Of a stretch of DNA of 31,010 nt, positions 22,501-31,010 are shown in pieces. The DNA comes from Apostichopus parvimensis (Eukaryota; Echinodermata; Holothuroidea; Aspidochirotida; Stichopodidae). Both the position numbers and the translations under genes were made by a program. The number at the start of each line of letters is the position of its first letter. The first letter of the stretch is position 1. The notes under the pieces were generated by a model that made no database searches, was not told the origin of the DNA, and saw only the letters and a program-made list of their open reading frames with translations. The stretch lies in assembly GCA_000934455.1 (NCBI GenBank), contig KN884621.1:28835-59844 (forward strand), written 5' to 3'.

Positions 22501-25500
22501 TTTATGGGAAAGAAATCTTTGAAAGTTAATTGAACACTTTTTTGATTTTTCTTCTTCTTGATTTGTTTAGATCCTTGCTGAGGATCATCCAGAGTTCAAA
22601 TGGGTGGCCATCCTGATTCAAGTCTTTATCATCATTAGCGTAACCGTGTCTTACCTTACCCTCGGGTCGGCCCTGAAGCATTCATGTGAGTCTCGGCATA
22701 TTTAGTACCACCGATCGCTCTGTTTTTATAAACCTCTTGGGTAGAAATTAAGTTTTTGGTCTTTCTTGCTCAAGACTTGATGAAGTAATATTGTGTGAAT
22801 GTTAATATTGTTGGTCAATCAGAAAATATTACTTATGAGAAATTTCAAGAAAGATGGACAAAAAAAAATGTGGGTGAGGGGAGTGGGAGGGGGGGTAGAG
22901 GGTTGACTACATGCAAACTTGTCTCAGTGGTCAGGCTTAAATCATGAAGGTGCCACATGAGAGCAGCATATATTTTGTAAAGGTATCTCGTCCAGTGGCA
23001 GAAATGTAACCCCCACCCCCTCTCCTCTTCCAGGATGCAAACACACTATTACTACAACTTACATTACTATTCGATCATTACTGATCGGCTAAGCGTCAGT
23101 TGCACCTTTTTGATAGGAAAAAAAACTTTCACAGCCTTTCAGCTGAACTTTGCACTTGTAACTCGAGTGAACGGGGGCGGCAAGTGGAACAAGTCATGTA
23201 AATATTTAGTAACGAAACAAAATCTGCTTTTCTGTAACTGGTTCGTAATGTATTTTTTCTATTCAGTTCTGGGCTGGTTGGATGACCTGATGAGCTGGGG
23301 ACGACATCTTACAGATGAAAGACCGTCTGTTACGAGCAGACTTAGGCTCTTACCTAGAAAGTAAGCAATCACTCGCTAAAATACGCTGGTCATTATAACT
23401 GTGTGATTTTATTTCATATTTAAATGAGCAAAATGGACTGAAAATCTTGCATATTTTAAAATGTGTGCTAATTAAAAGACTGCCTAAGATCGCAAGTAAT
23501 TTTTTGAGTTGCGAGAAATAAGTCCACGGTGCTTCCACTTGTTTTCGGTTTATTCAAGATTTCATGCCAAATCATCTTAATCTAAATCTTAGGTGGGGGA
23601 AGTGTGACCTGCATGTACACTCTCCGTAGCCCTAGCGACAGTTTTCATTATCGTTTTTGATGCGACCTTGTGGAACCTTATAGCGATGAAAAAACGCAAA
23701 GTGCATACACTGTTGGGGAGTTTGCATACAGGTCCTGCTTGTGATTGCATATTTCAACGTAACAGATGGGCAAATTATGTTTTTATTTCCCATAATGCAA
23801 AGTTTTCATTATTGTCATGAAAGGGCTAAAGAATTCATTTTCCTGTCAAATAAAGAGTCACCAAATTTTATCTTCTCCTTTCATATTTTTCTCCAGTGTG
23901 TTTCGACCTATCTTGACCTTACTTCTATTTGGTGCTATTTTTGGTGTTGCCATGGCAAACCCCAAGGTAATTTACCCTGAAGTTTCTCTGTCGCAATAAT
24001 TCAGAGCATTTTTAGAGAGGTTTTATGTAAAGCTGACAGAAGTCTACAATACATATCTGTCTTAACTGTTTGGTTCACTTTGTGTTCAGGTTTTACAAAA
24101 TGTGATTATTTTGACCGAAATTGTCTTTATGACGTCTCATTTGTGATTCAGTATGATCTTTGATTAGTCTCAAAATATTAGACCAGCTGAGATGAAAGTT
24201 TTAATATGGAACACTGAAAAAAATCTGAAATCAAAGTAGGCAATTCCATCTCCCATGGACAAAGATGTTACAAGCGTATTGGTATGGCCACAAATAGGAT
24301 AGCTATATCTGCTATATTTTACTCTGCCAAAGCATTGCTGTGCGGAAATTTCTTGGTTTCATAAGCTTTCCACATATCAATTTAATCAATTTGCATTATA
24401 ACAAACTTTGTTGGGAAAAATTGACAAAAAAAAAAAAATTGAAAAGTAAACTGAAGAAATTGTCTTAAAATTGGTACCTAGAAGTGATAATCTGAATTTG
24501 TTGATTTTTGATAGGGTTTTGTGACCATGTTGGATAAGATTGCTTCTCTGTTGATCAACCTTCTGGCTGGCCTCTTTGTGTTCTTAATGGTGCGGAAGAG
24601 TCGATCAGCGACATACAGGTAAGAGGCACATTGAAAAGAGAGAATTTTTTGTCACAGTGACCTTAAGAAAGGTGAAAATGAACTGGCAATATTTTGTAGC
24701 AGTTATTGGCAGCAGTTTGTTGTATGGGCAACAGCAAGTGGTTAAAATAGGCTTCCACTCCAGTATGTGAAAGAAACTTGACCCACACACTCTTTCACCA
24801 ATTAGGGATGCGGTCCAACCCTACCACCCTACCGTGCACATTGCTTAATCTTGGCATACTGAGATTCTGGTTCTCCCTGACGCCTTTGCTCCAACCAAAG
24901 TTTCTCTCTGGCCGTCATAGAAAACTAATTTAGAACCCCTTCCGCTGCAGTGTTATAGAAGGGATTGCCTACAGGTTTGGGTTAATTTGAGACTTAATAA
25001 AGGACAATTACAAATTTCATATTAATATTTTATAAACCCCATATTTCTTAAACTTAGAGATCTGTTTATTTCAAGCTAAAATGCAGACCGTGGTATTCTT
25101 ATGGCAAATGTTCTCGAGGTGCTCACATGGAGATTTGTTTGATTTTCTATCGATAGATTGGAATGTTTGTGTGCGGTAATTAATGTATGATGAATGTGAA
25201 ATGAATGTGAAAACACATACATGGTGAAATTGGCACACAGTTCAAACATGTTTAACCTAGCATACTCCCTGCTCAGATTGTAATGTAATGTGCTTTAAAT
25301 TTATTCTTAGAAGGCGCATTACATGTAAAAACATCTCAACGCGTCGTACAACATATAAATTACAAGCATTGAGATAAAATTATCAAGTTCAGTAAAAAAT
25401 TAGAAAAGTTAAACTCTCTGATACAAGAATAAGAATAATATGAACAATTTTGATTACAAACACTCTTCAAAGATATGAGTATTCAGGTTAGATTTAAAAA

Positions 25501-25846
25501 GATAAAAATCGTCCACTGAGGTAAGTAAATGTGGAAGCTTTGTTGGTATTTCAATAATTGTCGAAATCCTCTCACTCACAGCATGACGGATAATAGTTGA
25601 TCGGTTTCCGAGTATAGTTGGAATGGGAAATGTCTGTGTCACCCCACATGTAGGCACAATAGGAGAATAGACTTGTGATCTCTAACCTCCGATAACATTT
25701 GTATATCTTTCCTCTCTTCCAGAAACTTACAGATCCCATATCCCGTGACGGATTATCTATTTCCTCTCCATATTCTCCTCCCGATATTTTTCCTCTTCGC
25801 GGTCGGATACGACATCATCATCTCCATCATCGATTTCTTCCACTGA
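10374..25846 (+). CDS. APC-superfamily (AAAP-like) amino acid permease, 17 coding exons, 567 aa
   Basis: Joined exons: 10374-10563, 11773-11814, 13131-13204, 13730-13798, 14565-14628, 15669-15807, 17614-17679, 18583-18706, 19821-19979, 20741-20805, 21096-21257, 22058-22100, 22571-22685, 23267-23360, 23897-23966, 24515-24618 and 25723-25846. The total is 1704 bases, all GT-AG and in frame. Residues 1-48 are very acidic. TM1 (about 55-78) carries GTGILGLP, the unwound-helix motif of APC-fold permeases. Further helices are near 90-112, 180-203, 216-235, 241-270, 282-303, 312-336, 409-431, 471-490, 498-518 and 538-564, giving 11, the usual AAAP number. With the N-terminus inside, loop 337-408 is outside. 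It has the sequon N355-D-S and Cys345/Cys377, which could pair. By family, the likely role is proton- or sodium-coupled amino acid transport; substrate and subfamily are not determinable here. The ATG has A at -3 and G at +4. The reading is strong; the family call is good but not certain. Confidence 0.88.
10639..10661 (+). mobile_element. Head of a tRNA-derived SINE (or tRNA), cut by the assembly gap
   Basis: Seven bases, then TAGCCTAGTGG (10646-10656), an exact fit to the Pol III A box TRGCNNAGYGG, then TTAGG as in tRNA D-loops. The N-run starts immediately after, so the B box and tail cannot be seen. It lies in permease intron 1; a SINE is more likely than a working tRNA. Confidence 0.6.
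10662..10853. other. Assembly gap (192 N)
   Basis: Unknown bases inside permease intron 1; any open frame across it is meaningless. Confidence 1.
11773..11814 (+). CDS. Permease exon 2 (TM1 GTG break)
   Basis: A 42-base micro-exon, residues 64-77 plus one base, encoding YFITIACILGTGIL. The acceptor is TTCTTCCAG and the donor GTAAGC. Confidence 0.9.
11815..13130 (+). other. Permease intron 2
   Basis: No gene seen. It holds an A-run at 12166-12185, a short (AT)n run at 11822-11835 and degenerate repeats of CGATTTT and ATATGATTTT type around 12080-12470. Confidence 0.75.
13131..13204 (+). CDS. Permease exon 3
   Basis: Residues 78-102: GLPVTLAESGFSP, then the start of TM2 (FLVSFFFCFIMQ). The acceptor is TTATCTAG and the donor GTAAGA. 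Confidence 0.92.
13730..13798 (+). CDS. Permease exon 4
   Basis: Residues 103-125: end of TM2 (ILLVYFFVDLLQRA), then a charged stretch. The donor GTAAGT at 13799 is duplicated 44 bases downstream. Confidence 0.9.
13770..13857 (+). repeat. 44-bp perfect tandem duplication across the exon 4 splice donor
   Basis: 13770-13813 is repeated exactly at 13814-13857. The unit holds the last 29 bases of exon 4 and the first 15 of the intron, so there are two identical GTAAGT donors, at 13799 and 13843. Using the distal donor adds 44 bases, shifts the frame and meets a stop at 15801-15803 in exon 6. Confidence 0.97.
13858..14564 (+). other. Permease intron 4
   Basis: No gene. It holds G-runs at 13959-13973, (TTTG)n at 13980-13995 and a G-quadruplex-type motif at 14202-14228. 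Confidence 0.75.
14565..14628 (+). CDS. Permease exon 5
   Basis: Residues 126-146 plus one base; a hydrophilic loop between TM2 and TM3 (SAASLDDAPLPMSEV). The acceptor is CTTACCAG and the donor GTGAGA. Confidence 0.85.
14968..15301. mobile_element. hAT-type MITE with 8-bp target site duplication
   Basis: The 334-bp element begins CAGGGGCACGACCCCAATT and ends in the near inverse complement, AATGGGGGTTGTGCCCCTG. Flanking 8-mers are ATGTAATG (14960-14967) and ATGTGATG (15302-15309), one mismatch. CAGGG-type termini with 8-bp duplications are typical of hAT transposons. There is no transposase ORF. It is inserted in permease intron 5. Confidence 0.88.
15669..15807 (+). CDS. Permease exon 6
   Basis: Residues 147-192 plus two bases: loop, then the first half of TM3 (LGAAFNILVLLN). 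The acceptor is TCTCGCAG and the donor GTAAGT. Confidence 0.9.
15940..16480 (-). mobile_element. CR1/Jockey-like LINE 3' fragment, decayed
   Basis: Read on the minus strand it encodes the C-terminal end of a LINE ORF2: LRRLRGNLIQVLK, TRGHCLKLQKSQSRINIRHN, then after a one-base frameshift at the T6 run (16140-16145) SNRVVNEWNGLPEKVV and NALDKHFKH, stop at 16026-16024. The RGxLIxVxK, TRGHxxKL and NxWNxLP blocks are typical of the CR1/Jockey clades. A 3' UTR with GATGGGGACTTGAGTGTCC follows. 5'-truncated; in permease intron 6, antisense. Confidence 0.85.
16269..16329 (-). repeat. 21-bp in-frame triplication inside the LINE ORF
   Basis: Units begin at 16269, 16290 and 16311 (CTTCAAAACC followed by T/GAATCAA). 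On the minus strand they encode three versions of a LIQVLKF-like heptad next to the conserved RGNLIQVLK motif. Confidence 0.9.
16481..17613 (+). other. Permease intron 6, right part
   Basis: No gene recognised. There is a G-run at 17162-17173; otherwise it is AT-rich. Confidence 0.75.
17614..17679 (+). CDS. Permease exon 7
   Basis: Residues 193-214 plus two bases: end of TM3 (ISILISYALAGSEAY), then the TM3-TM4 loop. The acceptor is a strong T-run ending in CAG. Confidence 0.92.
17680..18582 (+). other. Permease intron 7
   Basis: No gene. It contains the repeat at 18178-18300. Confidence 0.75.
18178..18300 (+). repeat. Interspersed repeat end with (AAT)n and AGCGCTTTACA motif
   Basis: An (AAT)n run, then TATTTATATAGCGC, and GCTGCTCAAAGCGCTTTACA. 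This arrangement is a recurrent retroelement 3' end in marine invertebrate DNA. The family is not named with confidence. Confidence 0.5.
18583..18706 (+). CDS. Permease exon 8
   Basis: Residues 215-256: TM4 (IIPVFVWVQALAIVFAQ) and the first part of TM5. The acceptor is TCTCCCAG and the donor GTGAGT. Confidence 0.92.
18767..18900 (+). repeat. 46-bp minisatellite, about 2.9 units
   Basis: Units start at GGCCAAYACTGT at 18779, 18825 and 18871, each followed by TATTAGATATTGAATATATTAG-like sequence with a few changes. In permease intron 8. Confidence 0.92.
18901..19820 (+). other. Permease intron 8, right part
   Basis: No gene seen; it ends in a T18 run before the exon 9 acceptor. Confidence 0.75.
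19821..19979 (+). CDS. Permease exon 9
   Basis: Residues 257-309: rest of TM5 (VIVTFFVGSTVANVV), a short loop and TM6 (FLMGTVALGGVFLVMPMMYA). The acceptor is GGTTGCAG after a long T-run; the donor is GTAAGT. Confidence 0.92.
19980..20740 (+). other. Permease intron 9
   Basis: AT-rich with A-runs near 20370-20395; nothing recognised. Confidence 0.75.
20741..20805 (+). CDS. Permease exon 10
   Basis: Residues 310-330 plus two bases: most of TM7 (YFFYSITAGVATCAILNIL). The acceptor is TAACCAG and the donor GTAAGT. Confidence 0.92.
21096..21257 (+). CDS. Permease exon 11 (extracellular loop)
   Basis: Residues 331-384 plus two bases: end of TM7, then a Ser/Thr-rich loop with N355-D-S, Cys345 and Cys377. 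The acceptor is CTTGTCAG and the donor GTATGC. Confidence 0.88.
21481..21513 (+). promoter_or_regulatory. Nuclear-receptor-like half-site cluster (DR1 + DR4)
   Basis: AGGTCA at 21481, 21488 and 21498, then AGGTTA at 21508. The spacings of 1 and 4 bases match DR1 and DR4 response-element geometry. Further AGGTCAAAG lies near 21646. It is in permease intron 11, possibly as part of an interspersed repeat, so function is uncertain. Confidence 0.5.
21823..21970 (+). repeat. GTGTGTAGGGATATAT minisatellite
   Basis: About nine degenerate units of roughly 12-17 bases built on TGTGTAGGGATATAT, in permease intron 11. Confidence 0.92.
22058..22100 (+). CDS. Permease exon 12 (micro-exon)
   Basis: 43 bases, residues 385-399 (AAENGEISTVPLTE), continuing the extracellular loop. 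The acceptor TTTATAG is followed by a second AG two bases on; only the first keeps the frame. Donor GTAAGG. Confidence 0.82.
22571..22685 (+). CDS. Permease exon 13 (TM8)
   Basis: Residues 400-437 plus one base: TM8 (WVAILIQVFIIISVTVSYL). The acceptor is TTGTTTAG and the donor GTGAGT. Confidence 0.92.
22686..23266 (+). other. Permease intron 13
   Basis: G-rich sense-strand stretch at 22872-22895, then C-rich at 23010-23035. The last 230 bases are open in the exon 14 frame but have no membrane-protein character. Confidence 0.75.
23267..23360 (+). CDS. Permease exon 14
   Basis: Residues 438-468 plus two bases: hydrophilic loop (LGWLDDLMSWG), then an Arg/Leu-rich segment before TM9. The preceding intron end has no in-frame stop for about 230 bases, but the TTCTATTCAG acceptor and phase fix the border. 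Confidence 0.88.
23361..24514 (+). other. Permease introns 14 and 15 (around exon 15)
   Basis: Apart from exon 15, no coding signal; an A12 run lies at 24426-24438. Confidence 0.7.
23897..23966 (+). CDS. Permease exon 15 (TM9)
   Basis: Residues 469-492: TM9 (PILTLLLFGAIFGVAMAN). The acceptor is TTCTCCAG and the donor GTAATT. Confidence 0.92.
24515..24618 (+). CDS. Permease exon 16 (TM10)
   Basis: Residues 493-526 plus two bases: TM10 (IASLLINLLAGLFVFLMV), then RKSRSATY. The acceptor is TTTGATAG and the donor GTAAGA. Confidence 0.92.
25276..25660 (-). mobile_element. LINE-type 3' end, copy B (minus orientation)
   Basis: On the minus strand a truncated ORF2-like end (LTSVDDFYLFKSNLNTHIF, EECL, stop at 25456-25454) is followed by a 3' UTR matching copy A (943-1217) and a tail of TTACATTACA type at the left edge. 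In permease intron 16, antisense. The ORF is open for about 67 codons, longer than in copy A. Confidence 0.7.
25723..25846 (+). CDS. Permease exon 17 (TM11, stop)
   Basis: Residues 527-567: TM11 (HILLPIFFLFAVGYDIIISI) ending DFFH and TGA at 25844-25846. The acceptor is TCTTCCAG. Confidence 0.93.
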
Positions 25847-26580
25847 GAAGAAAATTTTTTCGCAGTAAAAAGAAGATTGACTTAATAAACCGTTTTGAGT
25901 AGTAGTAAACCCTTTTGAATTGAATGTCTTTTTGTAAAATAAGAATTTTTTATACCAATGCTCGTTACGAATGCGAATGGTTACCGGTCGGAGATGTCGC
26001 ATTAAGAGGCGGGTTTAATCAAACTGTAATCCATCCATTCAAGTCACAAGAAACAGTTGACTGTATCCAACGTCATCGACCCAGGACATGCCAGAGTTTA
26101 CACGTGTGTGTGTGCGCCGAGAAGGCAGAATGTTTACTCTATAAAGATACCCAGAGTAACTGCTGTATAAAAATATCAACCATGTTTTTTTTAGTTTTGA
26201 GAGGCAGGCTTTTTATTATTCAACTAGTAGGTTGTTGGGAGTACAACAATGGTAGATGGGTGGAGAAAAGAGCTGGCACATCTTTGGTGCACAGCCAGAC
26301 ATTGATGTAATAAAATTTAACTATTTTACAACTCATCAGTTTGTTTTTGAAATTGGTAAAAGTAAATGAGTTAAATTGGACTGTTTGTTTCTGTGGAAGG
26401 GAACGTAAGATTTGATGGATAGATTGTGATTGTTGGTGACACTTAAGATTATCAGAGGTTCTGTTATGTAACAAACCACCCAAAAACCCTCATTATTTAC
26501 TTTAACAAACAGTTGTAAGGTTGTATTGAAAGCTTTGCTTTACTGGAAAATAATAAATATTTGTATTTTATGTTTACATA
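25847..26580 (+). other. Permease 3' UTR region with candidate poly(A) signals
   Basis: AATAAA at 25884-25889, 26309-26314 and 26552-26557. The last is followed by T/G-rich sequence and is a good end candidate. A 128-codon open frame at 25924-26310 has no recognisable features and is probably chance. Confidence 0.55.
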
Positions 26581-28438
26581 TGATCATGTGAAGAATTGGA
26601 AACAATGGAGATGTTTTTACTAGCCCATGGAAATTCCAAGATGTTTAACCTACCTTGGGGTCTTTCTCATCCCCCTAACCCCCTCCCTGATGATAAACAG
26701 TCTATCTAAAAGGTATTCATCTGTCTGCAGGGTTCAAAAAGAATATTTAAAATTTACTTGTAGTTTCTGAAGAATACTCTAGTGAAGTTTCTAACGGTCT
26801 GTGTTATTGATATTGAATGATATTGCGGATGAGGTAACTACAGAGGCATTGTCAAATTAAACTGGTAATTATTTGTGGCATTTCTTGCATATTTGGGGTA
26901 AATTATGATGGCATCCATTTATAAATTATTTTATTCTTAATGTATGGTTTAATATATGATGGGATGGGGGGGTGGGCAGGCATTGGGGGGAGATCGATTT
27001 TGACATGATCATTGAAAAATGAGTGAAATAATGGAAATAATATTTAACAGTTGTCTTTTATTAATTGTGGTAAAATATCAGGTCACATCCAATTCTGTAC
27101 ATACCGATGTTGTTTGGCATTTCTGGTGGCATGGCACTCTAAGTCACAAAATACTCATCAAAACAAAAGTCCAATCTTGTTCTTCTTGCCAAGTTCCCAT
27201 TTCTTCATTTTATTATCGCCTGCAAACAGTATCCTGATCAAATGTACTTAACACATCATCCTAATCATATCTGTCAGTACTTGAAACATTCATCAGTTTT
27301 TATATGATTTTTTAAAGAAAAAATGTGGAATTAAAATTATTAGTGTTTTGATTCATTATATAATATGTTCCATCTTATTTGTTTACAAAGAAGTCATCTA
27401 GGTTTGTGGTGAGTTTTCTACAGGGTTAGTTCTCCCACCAAATAAATACCTATCCATATAAAACAAAAACAATTTTAAAACCTTGATTTAAAGTTTGAAT
27501 AGCTTTGTTTGTAAAGAGGGTTGTGGGTATGGTGCATGATGTATTATAAACCATAACATTGCATGTGTTATTGTTATTTAAACCCTAAGTGTTTCATGTT
27601 CCTTCGATAATAATCAATATTTGATTATTCGGGAAATATTTTTGGGGTTCATCTATTAGCGATGGTCACCCGATAGTTTCACCAGACATTTTCGTCACAG
27701 AGTTGTTTTCTTGGTACTACCGTCAATAACTTCTTGCGGAAGAATAAATTTATATTTAATTTTCAATTATGAAGTGGTTAGTGTATATGACAATCTAGTC
27801 AGTAATATCAGTCATTTTAATTTTAATTTTTTTAATTTTATATCTTTGTTCAAGTCTCAAAAGAAGTTTCTTTATTGAAATTTAATTGAATATACTTGAT
27901 CCTGTAAGACTGTTCCCAGAACACTGCCAAAAATATTTGTAAGATGCTTCATGGTTTAAAGATTATTTATTTCTGGGGGCAGGAATTGGAGACCTATTGC
28001 TCCAGTAATGTGGATTATTTAAATTAATAGGATTATCCAATCTATTACATCGGATAATACAACTGTTGTGATTTAAAGACGTCGATAATGTGGTTTCTAC
28101 TTGTTTATTTACTTCACTCCGAGCAGCGCAGTATTTTGACATTTTGTGTGCTTTTATGAATATTCATGCAGCTGTTGGGAGTATTTATGAATTATGAAAT
28201 ATGTTGTAATACCATGGTAGGTCAGTGACAGACTAGTTGTGGCCGTAGGATGAAAATATTTTGCATTGTTGGATTATATATAAATGTTTACTTTTGAGAA
28301 AATTCGGGAATATTGGTCACAATAATGCATTAAAAGGAAAGACATTTTTAATGATTGAAGAATAACTTCTTTAAGGGACAAGTTAGACATTTTTGCAGTT
28401 CATTAAGTTTATTTTTATTATTGCAGTTTATTAAGTTT
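26581..28438. other. Intergenic, no gene recognised
   Basis: AT-rich. A G-run motif at 26961-26976 could form a quadruplex. Short open frames at 27019-27251 lack protein features. Confidence 0.6.

Positions 28439-28534
<96 letters not shown>
28439..28534 (+). repeat. (CAT)32 perfect trinucleotide microsatellite
   Basis: 96 bases of uninterrupted ATC/CAT. The long poly-Met or poly-Ile frames over it are artefacts of the repeat. Confidence 0.98.
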
Positions 28535-30370
28535 GTTTCAATTTCAATGTTCTTGGATCAAAACATAGGACCAAATTGGTTAAAACTTAACACATCTGAA
28601 ACCATAGAAGTAAAATCAACAAATGTAAGAGGTTAGAAATTTATAGCCTGGTTATATTTTGAAATGGACAGCAATTCCAACGTTACCAGTCCCAAATGGG
28701 CAACCCCAGGCAGGACTCTCTGGTTACATTCAGTAACTCAAGGACGAAAGAGTAATTTTTTTTTGAAAGTTTTTAGTGAAAGGTGTAACTTTAAAAATGG
28801 AGGTAATAGTTTTGTAAATCGTCAGCGGGATTCTGCGTTCTCAAGAGAGCAGCTAACCTTTTATCGAAGACACAGTACTTAATCCGTGTGGTTTCTTACA
28901 AATATTAATTAATGTTTTTTTTTTCTGTGTCAATTCATCAGAGAGAAGATACAAATCACGGAATTCAAACTAACGAATGCAAAGATATTTATCATTTCTA
29001 GCCGAGAAACAGTTTTCGAATAATAGAATTTAAAATTGAAAAAACAAGGTAAAGAAAGTGGGGGGACTACCTTTTCCATGGAACACTCCTGTTCTTAAAC
29101 TTCTTAGATGTAATGTTCTCTTAAAGAGTTCGTTGAAGTGCAATAGTTTTTCTGCTTAATCTAGGCAATGCTGAATGTTCAAAATGAGCACAACGAAAAT
29201 GAAATAAGATATCTGAATATATATTGGAAAACGACTTAAAATCATGCAAATTTTTATGCGATTCAAAATTGGTACAAGGTAATTTGAATGTTGTAATTTG
29301 GCCAGTGTTTTGGTTCAATGTTAAATTATAATTATTTAATGTTTGATATTATTTGGGATGAAATTAATATGACTATTTAATATAGATGTATTTTAAACAT
29401 TGTGATTCCAGAAGAAAATAAATCTTTTACAAAGAAATGAAAATTGTTCAATTTCTCTGCATTTTATTTCAGATGTGTTTTGTTGATATATATTGTCTGT
29501 GGAAGTGGTCATGTGATTATGGTATCTATGGAAACCGATTAGAAATTTCGGTTGCGCACAGGGATATAAGTATAAGCCCGGCAAATGAAGAGGGAATCTT
29601 TTTGATCACTTTGGAGTGTTATTCGTGGTCATGTTTCTTAATAAACGTTAAATCAAAGATCATGTTTGGTCTAAGGTCTCCCTTTAAGGTACAACATTTC
29701 TGATGTAAAACTTGAGCTATCTAAAAGACAAAACATGTAAAAAAAAAATGTTTAATAAGGGAAAAATCGAACAACAATCGATGTTAGCTTTACATTTTGA
29801 AAATGTATTTATTTTTCTTTCTTTATCATTTTCTTGGACATAAAGTTGACAAACACATATTATTTTACAAAGAGAGAAAGAAAAATGATTATCTGTAAAT
29901 TGATACAAGTTAACTTGACGACTATTAGTAGCATAGATTGTCAGAACGAGTAACTGTCTTTGTCAACGCCAAAGTTTGGAATTAAAGCTTCTAAGAACAG
30001 ATAGATGGATGGTGATACATAGATTTTGATACTTCCATATCACAAAGTTATATATTATTTTCATATTTTGTGACAAGTCTCTGTGCTTGAGGATCATAAA
30101 ACAAAATAGTAAAATTGCAGAAAATGTTGCAAACTTGTCTTAGTTTTCCTCATTCTTCTTCAACCTAATGACTCTATAACAAGACTTTGTGGCTCTCTAC
30201 TGGATACGGATGAGAAATTCTTAACATCAGAGTATCGTGACAGCTACACCACAGACACTAAAATCTTGTACATCTTAAATCCCTACCAGTACTATGATAT
30301 AAGCTGTGGGAATACTCTCTGGTTACATTACTATGTTTCCATAACTTTAAACACTGCTGTTTTTTTTACC
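28535..30370. other. Intergenic, no gene recognised
   Basis: Open frames at 28664-28882 and 29437-29703 have no family features, and no splice-linked series could be built. I see nothing else supported. Confidence 0.6.
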
Positions 30371-30685
30371 TTAAAGGGTGTGAAGACTCGCGCAAAAAGA
30401 AACGTCTTATGCTGGTAATCCGACCTAGTTTCGAATGAGGTGTAACAGAAGTGTTAGACACCACCATCGATCCCAGAAAATACGCACACAGCTTGCTACC
30501 TTCAGTAATTAGACACTATAGTGTACAGTCAGTACATACAGCTGCGGTCAATACACACAGCACAGTGTATAAACGATACAGCGATGGACATCTCAGGTCC
30601 AGCTAAAGATAACAAGGTATCACTGCATTTTGTAGCAAGAAGTAGAAAATTTCTCTTGCAAGCAACGGAAAATTAACTTTTTCAG
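30371..30685 (+). repeat. Dispersed ~320-bp module, copy 2
   Basis: Aligns with 5514-5835 almost end to end, with an 11-base insertion near 30410 and a deletion near 30620 relative to copy 1. An ATG at 30584 opens MDISGPAKDNK before GTATCA. It ends in AACTTTTTCAG, after which 30686-30725 followed by GTAAGC could be a small exon. Confidence 0.9.
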
Positions 30686-31010
30686 AGCTCAATTTTAACA
30701 TCAGAAACCCATCCTTCTCTCTGAGGTAAGCTTTGCTTGCCACAGATAGGTTTTTACTTGTTTATTTAAAAAAAAAAATTAAAAAATTGTTTCTTTTATT
30801 ATTCTCGTTGTTGCTCGACGCGAGGTCAAGATTCACATGCATTCAACTTTAAAATAAGTGAATGAGAAAACAAATCTGGAAATTGAAGTGAAACATTGAT
30901 TAATAACGATGTTACTGCCTCATGAAGTTTATGTTTAGTCTAAAATTTGCCAAACTAACTTCTCATATCTTGAGGTAACATACAGTAACTTAAACCTTAA
31001 AAAGTTGATG

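Noticed and set aside
23035..23364. 109-codon frame running into exon 14 as an alternative long exon
   Set aside because: The upstream part lacks membrane or loop character and exon 13 joins in phase at 23267; retained intron at most.
25924..26310. 128-codon plus-strand open frame just after the permease stop
   Set aside because: No recognisable motif or membrane/domain character; it lies in the likely 3' UTR and is near what chance gives in such sequence.
28439..28534. CRISPR-like array
   Set aside because: Trinucleotide repeat with no spacers, in eukaryotic DNA.
28348..28636. Poly-Met and poly-Ile open frames
   Set aside because: Direct products of the (CAT)n microsatellite.

Overview
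This is eukaryotic nuclear DNA. It is AT-rich and intron-rich, with canonical GT-AG splice sites, transposon debris, microsatellites and one assembly gap (192 N at 10662-10853). The recurrent TAGGCCTA-type motifs, the short exons in introns of a few hundred to 2,600 bases, and the kinds of foldback, hAT-like and LINE remnants suggest a marine invertebrate deuterostome. An echinoderm, possibly a sea cucumber, is my best guess, but the sequence alone does not prove it.

Two real genes can be rebuilt exon by exon. (1) On the minus strand, 7054 down to 240, are six coding exons of EIF4E2 (4EHP, the class II eIF4E cap-binding protein). They give 216 codons from the start codon to just before the last exon, which lies off the left edge. 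All phases fit and the signature residues are present. (2) On the plus strand, 10374 to 25846, are 17 coding exons of a 567-residue membrane protein. It has an acidic N-terminal tail, a GTGILGLP helix break in TM1 and about 11 membrane helices, as expected for an amino acid permease of the APC superfamily (AAAP-like). Its exact subfamily is not recognised.

Layout: 1-7054 is EIF4E2 with introns holding a LINE tail, a long perfect hairpin, and an intronic repeat followed by a candidate plus-strand exon. 7055-10373 is the divergent intergenic region, with a foldback MITE and a coding-like but unidentified patch. 10374-25846 is the transporter, whose introns hold a tRNA-SINE head beside the gap, a hAT-type MITE with an 8-bp target duplication, two LINE fragments, minisatellites and a nuclear-receptor-like DR1 cluster. 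25847-31010 is the 3' flank, with poly(A) signals, a (CAT)32 microsatellite and, at 30371, a second copy of the repeat from EIF4E2 intron 2.

The most unusual points are two independent tandem duplications that each copy an exon end with its 5' splice site (160 bp in EIF4E2, 44 bp in the transporter), and a dispersed ~320-bp module. The two copies of that module stop matching at a splice-acceptor-like TTCAG followed by a different candidate exon in each place. No bacterial-type system, CRISPR array or complete RNA gene is present.
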